From: an uncultured Luteimonas sp.
GTDB taxonomy: Bacteria; Pseudomonadota; Gammaproteobacteria; Xanthomonadales; Xanthomonadaceae
Assembly: GCA_934541015.1 (NCBI GenBank)
Contig: CAKTDC010000001.1
Span: 124,001 to 188,000, forward strand
Reading direction: 5' to 3'
Length of the DNA: 64,000 nucleotides
This document shows, one piece after another, positions 33,033-41,007 of the stretch; within the stretch, counting starts at the first letter, position 1; each line of letters opens with the position of its first letter. Position numbers and translations under genes: made by a program. A model generated the notes under the pieces. That model saw nothing but the letters and a program-made list of their open reading frames with translations. It was not told where the DNA came from and did not search any database.

Positions 33033-34685
33033 TCACTGCGGCGTCCGGTTCGCCGCTCCGCCAGGCTGGTGTGGAGTGCGTCCGCGGATCATGTCCGCCG
33101 CGCGTTCGGCGATCATGATCGTCGGCGCGTTGGTGTTGCCGCCGATGAGGCTGGGCATCACCGAGGCGTCGACCACGCGCAGGCCGTCGACGCCGCGCAC
33201 GCGCAGCTGCGGGTCGACCACCGAAGCGTCGTCGCTGCCCATGCGGCAGCTGCCGACGGGGTGGTAGACGCTTTCGGCCTTGGCGCGGATGAATGCGGCC
33301 AGGCCGGCGTCGTCCAGGTCGTCGCGCGCCGGGAAGATCGGTGCGCCGCGGTAGGGATCGAACGCGGGCTGGCGCAGGATCTCGCGCGAGACCTTGGCGC
33401 ATTCGATCATCATTTTCAGGTCGAAGCCTTCCTCGTCCGACAGGTAGTTCGCCTCGATCCGCGCCTTGTCGCTGGCGCGGTTGCCGGCCAGGGTGATCCG
33501 GCCGCGGCTGCGCGGGCGCAGGAAGCAGGCGTGCAGGGTATAGCCGTCGCCGGGCAGGCGGTGGCGGCCGTGGTTGTCGAGCATCGCCGGCACGAAGTGG
33601 AACTGGATGTCGGCGCGTTCGTCCGGCGCCAGCGCCGAGCGTACGAAGCCGCCGGCCTCGGCGATGTTGCTGCTGCCCGGGCCGGTGCGGCCGCGCAGGT
33701 AGTAGCGCCAGGCGACGGCAAGGTCGCTCATGCGGTCGTAGGTCACGCGCCGGGTCGAATGCCACAGCGTGCAGATGTCGAGGTGGTCCTGGAGGTTGGC
33801 GCCGACCCCGGGCGCGTCGTGCAGCACCGCGATGCCGTGCCGGCGCAGTTCGTCCGCCGGGCCGATGCCCGAGAGCATCAGCAGCTGCGGCGAGTTGATC
33901 GCGCCGCCGCACAGCAGCACCTCGCGCGCGGCGACCTGGTGGAAGGCGCCTGCCGCGGTGGCGTAGACCACGCCGCTGGCGCGGCCGTGCTCGAAGGTGA
34001 TGCGGTTGGCCTGGGCGCCGGTGATCACGGTCAGGTTGGGACGCGCCAGTGCCGGGTGCAGGTAGGCGACCGCGGCCGAGCAGCGCGCACCGTCGCGCTG
34101 GGTGACCTGGTAGAGCCCGACGCCGGTCTGCCGCGGGCCGTTGAAATCGTCGTTGCGCGGGTAGCCGGCCTGCTGCGCGGCCTCGATGAACACCTGCGAG
34201 AGCGGGTTGACGTGGCGCAGGTCCGAAACCGAAAGCGGGCCGTCGGCGCCGTGCAGCGCGTCGGCGCCGCGCGTGTTGCCTTCGCTGCGGCGGAACCAGG
34301 GCAGCACGCTGTGCCAGTCCCAGCCGACGGCGCCCAGCGCCGCCCAGTCGTCGTAGTCGCGCGGCAGGCCGCGGACATAGCACATGGCGTTGATCGAGCT
34401 CGAGCCGCCCAGCACCCGGCCGCGCGGCCACCACAGCTGGCGTCCCTCCAGATTGGGTTCGGGCGCGGTGTCGTAGTCCCAGTTCACGCCCTTGCGGTTG
34501 ACCAGCTTGGCCAGTCCGGCGGGCATGTGGATGAAGGGGTGGCGGTCGCGCGGGCCGGCCTCCAGCAGCAGCACGCGCACGTCCGGGTCCTCGCTCAGCC
34601 GGCCGGCGAGCACGCAGCCGGCCGAACCGGCGCCGATGACGATGTAATCGAAGGCGGGGGCGGCGGTCGCGGGATTGCGGGACAT
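33033..34685 (-). CDS. GMC-family FAD oxidoreductase (choline/alcohol dehydrogenase-like)
   Basis: 550 residues. The FAD-binding N-terminus FDYIVIGAGSAGCVLAGRLS, GMC signature 1 (GRVLGGSSSINAMCYVRG), signature 2 (GAINSPQLLMLSGIGP) and the C-terminal HPVGSCRMGSDD and GGNTNAPTIMIAERAADMI are intact. The His of HPVGSCRMG and the Asn of G-N-T-N-A-P are the catalytic pair. The family oxidises choline, other alcohols or sugars; no betB or betaine genes are near, so the substrate is open. The last residues are Arg/Pro-rich. Confidence 0.92.
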   Translation of the reverse strand: MSRNPATAAPAFDYIVIGAGSAGCVLAGRLSEDPDVRVLLLEAGPRDRHPFIHMPAGLAKLVNRKGVNWDYDTAPEPNLEGRQLWWPRGRVLGGSSSINAMCYVRGLPRDYDDWAALGAVGWDWHSVLPWFRRSEGNTRGADALHGADGPLSVSDLRHVNPLSQVFIEAAQQAGYPRNDDFNGPRQTGVGLYQVTQRDGARCSAAVAYLHPALARPNLTVITGAQANRITFEHGRASGVVYATAAGAFHQVAAREVLLCGGAINSPQLLMLSGIGPADELRRHGIAVLHDAPGVGANLQDHLDICTLWHSTRRVTYDRMSDLAVAWRYYLRGRTGPGSSNIAEAGGFVRSALAPDERADIQFHFVPAMLDNHGRHRLPGDGYTLHACFLRPRSRGRITLAGNRASDKARIEANYLSDEEGFDLKMMIECAKVSREILRQPAFDPYRGAPIFPARDDLDDAGLAAFIRAKAESVYHPVGSCRMGSDDASVVDPQLRVRGVDGLRVVDASVMPSLIGGNTNAPTIMIAERAADMIRGRTPHQPGGAANRTPQ

Positions 34686-34804
34686 GCCGGCACGGTAGGC
34701 GCGCGGGCTAGAGCATATGCTCTGCGAGGTGGCGCCGGCCCTCGGGTTCGGATTATTGTTGCCCCCGCCTTCGGCACCGGACGGGAATCCCCACCTCCAG
34801 ACCC

Positions 34805-36202
34805 ATGAGCAACCACGCCGATCCCGGGGCGCTGTCCGCGCGCACCGCCCGTTTCCGTGCCGCGCTTGCCGAATCGCCGCCGCTGCTGTGGTCGTTCCTG
34901 TACTTCTTCTGCCTGCTCAGCGGCTATTACGTGCTGCGGCCGGTGCGCGAGGCGATGGCGGCATCGAGCGACGTGCAGGCGGTGTTCCCGCCGGCGCTGA
35001 TCGCCTGGTTCGGCGACCGCGGGGTGGCGCTGGGCGAGTTCACCCTGCAGTTCATCTTCACCGCCGTGTTCCTGATCATGCTGCTGCTGCAGCCGGTCTA
35101 CGGCTGGCTGGTCAGCCGCTTCGCGCGGCGCGTGTTCCTGCCGGTGATCTACGGCTTCTTCATCGCCACCCTGCTGCTGTTCTACGCGATGTTCGACAGC
35201 GGGGTGGCCGGGCGCGGGCTGGCCTTCATCCTCTGGCTGACCGTGTTCAACCTGTTCGCGGTGGCGGTGTTCTGGAGCTTCATGGCCGACGTCTACAGCA
35301 ACGTCGAGGCGAGGAAGTACTACGGCTACATCGGCGCGGCCGGCACCATCGGCGCGTTCCTGGGGCCGATCCTGACGCGCACCCTGGTCGAGCGCGTGGG
35401 CATTCCCAACATGATGCTGGTCTCGGCGGTGCTGCTGACCCTGTGCGTGGTCTGCATCCTGCGCCTGCGCCGCTACGCGGTGGCGCGCGAGGCCGCGCGC
35501 GGCCAGGCCAGCGGCGAGAAGCCGATGGGCGGGCAGGTGCTGGCGGGCCTGAAGCTGGTGGCCAGGGAGCCGCTGCTGCGCTGGCTGGCGCTGATGGTGG
35601 TGCTGGGCGTGGGCATCGGCACCCTGCTGTACAACGAGCAGAACCGGATCGCGCGCACCGCCTTCGCCACCGCCGAGGAGCGCGCCGCGTTCTTCTCCAC
35701 GCTCGACCTGGCGGTGAACTCGCTGACCCTGGTGGTGCAGCTGCTGATCACCCGTTCGCTGATGTCGCGCTTCGGCATCGCGCCGGCGCTGCTGATCCCG
35801 GCGGTGGCGATCATCCTCGGCTTCTCGATCCTGGCGGCTTCTCCGCTGCCGATCATCGTCGCCATCGTGCAGGTGTTCACCCGCGCCAGCGAGTTCTCGC
35901 TGGCCAAGCCGGCGCGCGAGACGATCTACACCCGGGTCGGGCGCGAATGGCGCTACAAGGCCGGCGCCGCGATCGACACCGTGATCTACCGTGGCGGCGA
36001 CCTCACCTTCGTCTGGGTGCACAAGTTCCTGGCCGCGTTCGGCTCCAGCGTGGTGTTCGGCGCCGGCCTGCTGATCGCGATGGGCATGACCTTCAGCGCC
36101 TGGCGCCTGCTGCGCGAGGAGGCGAAGCTGCCGTCGGAGCGCGCGCCGCGGCGCGAAGATGCGGCCATCGACGAGGCCAGGCCGGCGACGGGCGCAGGCT
36201 GA
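34805..36202 (+). CDS. Multi-pass transporter, NTP/NDP-exchange (TLC) or MFS type
   Basis: 465 residues with about 11-12 membrane helices. SFLYFFCLLSGYYVLRPVRE near the N-terminus, FWSFMADVYSNVEARKYYGY, then IGAAGTIGAFLGP, resemble the ATP/ADP-translocase-like group (NTP/NDP exchange transporter family) that free-living bacteria also carry, not the classic MFS sugar porters. The substrate cannot be read from sequence. RREWRYKAGAAIDTVIYRGG in the form GREWRYKAGAAIDTVIYRGG lies before the last helices and is also typical of the group. It is a single-gene unit, divergent from the GMC gene. Confidence 0.75.
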   Translation: MSNHADPGALSARTARFRAALAESPPLLWSFLYFFCLLSGYYVLRPVREAMAASSDVQAVFPPALIAWFGDRGVALGEFTLQFIFTAVFLIMLLLQPVYGWLVSRFARRVFLPVIYGFFIATLLLFYAMFDSGVAGRGLAFILWLTVFNLFAVAVFWSFMADVYSNVEARKYYGYIGAAGTIGAFLGPILTRTLVERVGIPNMMLVSAVLLTLCVVCILRLRRYAVAREAARGQASGEKPMGGQVLAGLKLVAREPLLRWLALMVVLGVGIGTLLYNEQNRIARTAFATAEERAAFFSTLDLAVNSLTLVVQLLITRSLMSRFGIAPALLIPAVAIILGFSILAASPLPIIVAIVQVFTRASEFSLAKPARETIYTRVGREWRYKAGAAIDTVIYRGGDLTFVWVHKFLAAFGSSVVFGAGLLIAMGMTFSAWRLLREEAKLPSERAPRREDAAIDEARPATGAG

Positions 36203-36217
36203 GCGCGGCGGCCGGCA

Positions 36218-36598
36218 TCACCCCCGCAGCAGGGGCGCTGCAAACAGGGCCGCGCCCAGCACGAACAGCGCGGTCAGCACGTGCACCAGCGGATGGTTGA
36301 CCCGCAGCCAGACGAACTGGGCCACGCTGCGGATGATCCAGAACGCCGACATGCCCGCCAGCACGGCGCGGCCGAGCGGCGTGGTCGCGAGTTCTCCCGG
36401 ATACAGCAGGCACAGCAGCCCGGCCGCGGTGAACACCCAGACCAGCTGCAGGTTGGCGATCTGCACGATGGCGCGGTTGGCAAACGTGGTGTTCGCCAGC
36501 GAGCGCGGCCAGCCGAACAGCTTCTAGAAGCCGAGGTGGAACAGCGCGAAGCCGAGGCTGTGCAGGGCGCAGAGCAGGAGCAGCGTGTCGGTATCCAT
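36218..36598 (-). pseudogene. Small membrane protein gene interrupted by an in-frame TAG
   Basis: From ATG at 36598 the frame reads MDTDTLLLLCALHSLGFALF, H-L-G-F, then TAG at 36524-36526, then K-L-F-G-W-P-R-S-L-A-N and on without break to the stop at 36218 (126 codons in all). Sense on both sides is coherent: four hydrophobic helices, with NRAIVQIANLQLVWVFTAAG after the stop. The TAG stands where H-L-G-F-W-K-L-F-G-W would be natural, so a TGG-to-TAG change is the simplest reading. Without it the gene would be an ordinary four-helix protein of unknown role. A GTG at 36466 could start a truncated product of 82 residues. Confidence 0.75.
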
Positions 36599-36638
36599 GT
36601 CCGTGTCCCCGTCCCCCAGGGCGCGTCCCCGCCTTGCC

Positions 36639-36684
36639 CTTCCCCCGCTTGCGGGGGAAGTCCCCGCGCAGCGGGGGATGGGGG
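36639..36684. repeat. 46-bp double-hairpin repeat, copy A
   Basis: CTTCCCCCGC-TT-GCGGGGGAAG is followed at once by TCCCCGC-GCA-GCGGGGGA and TGGGGG: two adjoining stem-loops between the fadE and pseudogene starts. The same 46 bases occur at 59384-59429 with one change and, inverted, at 63917-63961 with about three changes. Confidence 0.85.
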
Positions 36685-36704
36685 CCGCTCGCCGGGCCGT
36701 GCCG

Positions 36705-39182
36705 TCAGGCCGCTTCGCGCGGCTGCCGCTTGTGCTGCGGCAGATCGTAGTAGCCGGCCGAGCGCAGCTCGTGCGGATCGAAGTCGTCGACGGTGATCAC
36801 GTCCAGCGTCAGCGCGCGCAATTCCTCCAGCTGCCGGCGCTCGTCGGCGGTGATCCAGCCCTCGCGCACGCCTTCGTCGAGCTGGCTGGCGAAATCGAGC
36901 GCCTCGATGTCGCTGGCCTTGAGCGCCTTGAGGAACTTGCGCTCCACCGGCTCGGCGGCGATCGCCCTGGCCAGGTAGCTGTCGATGCGGCCGCCCATGT
37001 TGTTTTCGCAGGGCGTCAGGAACACCCCTTCGCCGAGCCGGTCGCGGGCTTCGTTGGGCGCCATCAGCGACATCGCCACGCGGTGGCTCAGGCGGTCGCC
37101 CGGCGGCACGGCGCGTCGGCCGAACGGGAACACCACCGGCCACAGCAGCCAGCCCAGCGGCTTGATCGGGAAGTTGCGCAGCGCCTGCGACAGCGCCAGC
37201 TCGATCTGGTGGGCGCTGTTGTGGAAGGCCCAGGCCAGCAGCTGGCGGTCGGACTCGGGCGCCCCGGCGTCGTGGTGGCGCTTGAGCACCGCGGCCATCA
37301 GGTACAGGTGGCTGAGCACGTCGCCCAGGCGCCCCGACAGCGATTCCTTGAACTTGAGTTTGCCGCCCAGCGCGCCCAGCGAGACGTCGGTGAGCAGGGC
37401 GAGGTTGGCGGCGTAGCGGTCGAGCTTGCGGAAGTAGCGGCGGGTGTTGGCGTCGCCCGGCGCGGTGGCGAAGCGCGCGCCGGTGATGCCGAACCAGAAC
37501 GAGCGCGTGGCGTTGGAGATCGCGCCGCCGATGTGGCTGTACAGTGCGTCGTCGAGCGCCTCCAGCCCGGCCTTCGGGTCCGGATCCTGCGCCGCCTTCA
37601 TTTCCTTCATGATCCACGGATGGCAGAGGATCGAACCCTGCCCGAAGATCAGCAGGCTGCGGGTCATGATGTTGGCGCCCTCGACCGTGATCGCGATCGG
37701 CGAAGCCTGCCAGGCGCGGCCGCCGATGTTGCGCGGGCCGAGGATGATGCCCTTGCCGCCGACGATGTCCATGAAGTCGGTGGCGACTTCGCGGCCCATC
37801 GAAGTGCAGTGGTACTTGGCGATCGCCGACGGCACCGACGGCACGTCGCCGCGGTCGACCGCGGCCGCCGTCGCCTGCGACAGCGCGCTGATCGCGTAGG
37901 CCTTGCCACCGATCCGCGCCAGCGCCTCCTCGACGCCCTCGAAGCGGCCGATCGACAGCCCGAACTGCTTGCGGATGCGCGCGTACGCGCCGCCGACCAC
38001 GGCCGCGAACCTGGCGCCGCCGCTGGCGGTGGAGGGCAGGGTGATCGAGCGCCCGATCGCCAGGCACTCGTTGAGCATGTTCCAGCCCAGACCGGCCTTG
38101 TCGACGCCGCCGACCAGGTAGTGCAGCGGCAGGAACACCTCGCGGCCGCGCACCGGGCCGTTCTGGAACGGCGAGTTGAGCGGGAAGTGGCGGCGGCCGA
38201 CCTCGACGCCCTCGGTCTCGCGCGGCAGCAGCGCCAGGGTGATGCCGATGTCGCGGGTGTCGCCGACCAGGCCGTCCGGGTCGTACATGCGGAAGGCCAG
38301 GCCGATCAGGGTCGCCACCGGCGCCAGGGTGATGTAGCGCTTGTCGAAGGTCAGCTTCACGCCCAGCACCTGGGCGCCGTTCCACTCGCCCTTGCAGACG
38401 ATGCCGAAGTCGGGGATCGAGGTGGCGTCGGAGCCGGCGAAGGGGCCGGTCAGGCCGAAACAGGGCACGTCCTGCCCGGAGGCAAGGCGCGGCAGGTAGT
38501 AGTCCTTCTGCTCCTGCGTGCCGTAGTGCATCAGCAGTTCGCCGGGGCCGAGCGAGTTGGGCACGCCCACGGTGGAGCTGACCACGCTCGACACCGAAGC
38601 CAGCTTCTGGATCACCTTGTGGTGCGCCAGCGCGCTGAAGCCCAGGCCGCCGTACTCCTTCGGGATGATCATGCCGAAGAAGCGGTTGCGCTTGATGAAG
38701 TCCCACATCTGCGGCGGCAGGTCGGCGTGGATGTGGTTGATCTCCCACTCGTTGGTCATCCGGCACAGTTCCTCGACCGGACCATCGAGGAAGGCCTGCT
38801 CCTCGGCGGTGAGCTCGGGCTTCGGGTAGGCCAGCAGCGTGTTCCAGTCCGGGTCGCCGGTGAACAGCTCGCCCTCGAAGCCAACCGAGCCGGTCTCCAG
38901 CGCGATGCGCTCGGTCTGCGACAGCGGCGGCAGCGCCTTGCGGAAGAACCGCAGCATCGGTGCGGTCAGCAGCGGCTTGCGGATGAACGGCAGCAGCAGG
39001 GGCAGCGCGATCGCGGCGAGGATGGCGGCGGCGACGAGGGTTGCGGTCCGGTTGGCGCCGAGGAACCAGCAGGCGACCAGAAGGGTGGCGACGATTGCGG
39101 TCCAGGACGCCAGGCGCAGGCGGTGGTAGGCGGCGAACGCCCCGGCCAGCAGGAACGCGATGAAGGGAAGGGCGACGCTCAT
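36705..39182 (-). CDS. fadE: Long acyl-CoA dehydrogenase FadE
   Basis: 825 residues, the usual size of the large proteobacterial FadE. It oxidises acyl-CoA to enoyl-CoA in the first step of beta-oxidation using FAD. Two N-terminal membrane helices (residues ~5-25 and ~28-68) are followed by the dehydrogenase domain: FGMIIPKEYGGLGFSALAHH, GELLMHYGTQEQKDYYLPRL, CFGLTGPFAGSDATSIPDFG, ITLAPVATLIGLAFRM and GGKGIILGPRNIGGRAWQAS. The last ~280 residues are the extra FadE C-terminal domain. A TetR gene is divergent at 30-150 bases distance and is the likely regulator. Confidence 0.95.
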   Translation of the reverse strand: MSVALPFIAFLLAGAFAAYHRLRLASWTAIVATLLVACWFLGANRTATLVAAAILAAIALPLLLPFIRKPLLTAPMLRFFRKALPPLSQTERIALETGSVGFEGELFTGDPDWNTLLAYPKPELTAEEQAFLDGPVEELCRMTNEWEINHIHADLPPQMWDFIKRNRFFGMIIPKEYGGLGFSALAHHKVIQKLASVSSVVSSTVGVPNSLGPGELLMHYGTQEQKDYYLPRLASGQDVPCFGLTGPFAGSDATSIPDFGIVCKGEWNGAQVLGVKLTFDKRYITLAPVATLIGLAFRMYDPDGLVGDTRDIGITLALLPRETEGVEVGRRHFPLNSPFQNGPVRGREVFLPLHYLVGGVDKAGLGWNMLNECLAIGRSITLPSTASGGARFAAVVGGAYARIRKQFGLSIGRFEGVEEALARIGGKAYAISALSQATAAAVDRGDVPSVPSAIAKYHCTSMGREVATDFMDIVGGKGIILGPRNIGGRAWQASPIAITVEGANIMTRSLLIFGQGSILCHPWIMKEMKAAQDPDPKAGLEALDDALYSHIGGAISNATRSFWFGITGARFATAPGDANTRRYFRKLDRYAANLALLTDVSLGALGGKLKFKESLSGRLGDVLSHLYLMAAVLKRHHDAGAPESDRQLLAWAFHNSAHQIELALSQALRNFPIKPLGWLLWPVVFPFGRRAVPPGDRLSHRVAMSLMAPNEARDRLGEGVFLTPCENNMGGRIDSYLARAIAAEPVERKFLKALKASDIEALDFASQLDEGVREGWITADERRQLEELRALTLDVITVDDFDPHELRSAGYYDLPQHKRQPREAA

Positions 39183-39332
39183 CCGGTGCCTCCGAAGTGA
39201 TGGTGGCCGCGTGTGCCGGAGAATGCCGGCCGGACCGTACGGATGAGTATGGAACTGCCCCCGCGGGTTGTCAACGGCCCCGCGGATGGGCGACGATACG
39301 CTTCCCTTCGCCGGCGTATGGGCGGAATCTCC

Positions 39333-39959
39333 ATGGCATCACCCCCCCCCAGACAGCAGGCTGGCGCCCCGGCAAGCGGCGGCACATCCGGCAAACCCGC
39401 ACGCACCGGCCGCCTGAGCGCGGAGGACTGGGCGCAGGCCGCGCTCGACATGATCGCCGAGCAGGGCGTGGCGGCGGTCGCGGTGGAGCCGCTGGCGCGC
39501 CGGCTCGGCGTCACCAAGGGCAGCTTCTACTGGCATTTCCCCTCGCGCGAGGCGCTGCTGCAGGCGGCGCTGGAGCGCTGGGAAAGCGTGGAGCAGGAAG
39601 CGGTGTTCGGCACCCTCGAGCGCGTGCCCGACGCGCGCGCGCGGCTGCGCTCGCTGTTCCAGATGGTCGCCCACGAATACCAGTCGCACGTGATCTACAG
39701 CGCCCTGCTCAAGGCCCTCGACCACCCGGCGGTGCAGCCGGTGATCGACCGCGTGTCCAAGCGCCGCCTGGACTATCTGGCCGCGTCGTTCCGGCAGACC
39801 GGCCTGGGGCGCGAGGACGCGCTGCACCGTGCGCGCCTGACCTACGCCGCCTACGTCGGCTTCCTGCAGCTCAACCTGCAGCTGCACCAGGCGCGGATGC
39901 CGCAGGAGGAGTTCGAAGCCTACGTCGAGCACCTGGCCAGGACCCTGGTGCCGGCCTGA
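39333..39959 (+). CDS. TetR-family transcriptional regulator
   Basis: 208 residues from the ATG at 39333. The DNA-binding part is RLSAEDWAQAALDMIAEQGV, then A-A-V-A-V-E-P-L-A-R-R-L-G-V and TKGSFYWHFPSREALLQAAL, the classic TetR helix-turn-helix. The rest is the helical ligand-binding domain. Earlier in-frame starts exist (39213, 39318) but lack family sequence. A run of nine C at 39342-39350 lies in codons 4-6 and could cause frameshifts. It is divergent from fadE, so control of fatty acid breakdown with an acyl-CoA ligand is likely but inferred. A short palindrome CCGTACGG at 39235-39242 lies in the shared upstream region. Confidence 0.88.
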   Translation: MASPPPRQQAGAPASGGTSGKPARTGRLSAEDWAQAALDMIAEQGVAAVAVEPLARRLGVTKGSFYWHFPSREALLQAALERWESVEQEAVFGTLERVPDARARLRSLFQMVAHEYQSHVIYSALLKALDHPAVQPVIDRVSKRRLDYLAASFRQTGLGREDALHRARLTYAAYVGFLQLNLQLHQARMPQEEFEAYVEHLARTLVPA

Positions 39960-39970
39960 GCAAATGGAGC

Positions 39971-40069
39971 AAATGGTGCCGGGGACAATTCCCGGTTGAT
40001 GAAATGGTGCCGGGGCCGGTTTTCGTCGACCGGAAATTGTCCCCGGCACCATTTCACCGGCACCATTTC
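39971..40069. repeat. Palindromic repeat of the GTGCCGGGGACA type, copy 1 (compound)
   Basis: AAATGGTGCCGGGGACAATT at 39971-39990 pairs with AATTGTCCCCGGCACCATTT at 40034-40053; a second shorter copy (GAAATGGTGCCGGGGCCGG, 40001-40019) pairs with CCGGCACCATTTC at 40057-40069. The unit starts 12 bases after the TetR stop. The same palindrome recurs at 42771-42824. It has the form of REP/BIME elements spread by RAYT transposases; no such transposase gene is in the window. Confidence 0.85.
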
Positions 40070-40091
40070 ACAGCGGGAGGATCTTGACGCC

Positions 40092-40832
40092 ATGAGCGTG
40101 TCGGTGGATCTGGTCAACGCCCTCAAGCGCAGCCTGCGTGCGCAGGGGCTGACCTACCGCGAGCTGGCGCAGCGCATCGGCCTGAGCGAAGCGGCGGTCA
40201 AGCGCATGTTCTCGCGGCGGGCGATGAGCCTGCTGCGGCTCGAACAGATCTGCGAGGTGCTGGGCGTCGGCCTGGCCGAACTCGGCGCGGAGGCCGGGCG
40301 CGGCCAGGCGCCGATGGCCCAGCTCGATGCGCGCCAGGAACAGGCCCTGGTCGACGATCCCGCGCTGATGCTGGCGATGTTCCTGGGCATCAACCGCTGG
40401 CGCCAGGAGGACGTGATGCGGCATTTCGCGTTCACCCTGCCGCAGTGGACCGGACTGCTGGCCAGGCTCGACCGGCTGGGGATGATCGAGCTGCTGCCGG
40501 GCAACCGGGTGCGGCCGCTGACCGCGCGCAATTTCCGCTGGCTGACCGACGGGCCGATGGAGCGGCATTTCCGCAACGCGCTGCTGGGCGATTATTTCGC
40601 CGACCCGTTCGACGGCGAGCAGGATCGCCTGCTCCTGCTCAGCGGTAGCCTCAGCCCCGAGGGTGTGGGCCAGATGAAGGCGCGGCTGGACGAGGTCGCC
40701 CGCGAGTTCGACGGGCTGCTCGCGCGCGATGCCGCGCTGCCGTCGGAGGAGCGCGTCGGCGTGAGCCTGGTGCTGGCGCAGAAGCCGTGGCTGCTGAAGG
40801 TGTTCGCACCGTATCGCCGCGCAAATCATTGA
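40092..40832 (+). CDS. XRE-type helix-turn-helix regulator
   Basis: 246 residues. The N-terminal DNA-binding domain spans about residues 5-65 (LRAQGLTYRELAQRIGLSEA, A-V-K-R-M-F, S-L-L-R-L-E-Q-I-C-E-V-L-G-V-G-L-A-E-L). The C-terminal ~170 residues are unlike known ligand domains; they contain LLARLDRLGMIELLPGNRVR, which looks like a second winged-helix unit, and a helical end. GGGAGGATC ten bases ahead supports the ATG at 40092. It lies 175 bases before pckG on the same strand, so it may regulate gluconeogenesis, but this is inference. The palindromic repeat is directly upstream. Confidence 0.82.
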   Translation: MSVSVDLVNALKRSLRAQGLTYRELAQRIGLSEAAVKRMFSRRAMSLLRLEQICEVLGVGLAELGAEAGRGQAPMAQLDARQEQALVDDPALMLAMFLGINRWRQEDVMRHFAFTLPQWTGLLARLDRLGMIELLPGNRVRPLTARNFRWLTDGPMERHFRNALLGDYFADPFDGEQDRLLLLSGSLSPEGVGQMKARLDEVAREFDGLLARDAALPSEERVGVSLVLAQKPWLLKVFAPYRRANH

Positions 40833-41007
40833 TGTGCCGTGTGACGTCCGCGGTGGCGCCGTGCGGGATGCGAGGTCGCTTTTTCTGGAAGCGGTTACAT
40901 CGCCGGCAGTTCCGCGCCTGCGCGCAATTTTCCCGGCCAAGCACATAGACTTGCGCCATTGCTTTGCTTTGCCGGCGCTTCGCCGGATTTCTTCCTGGAG
41001 GACATCG

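Noticed and set aside
36274..38766. 830-codon frame overlapping fadE in another frame
   Set aside because: It joins an out-of-frame shadow of fadE with the pseudogene region; the true fadE frame has all family motifs.
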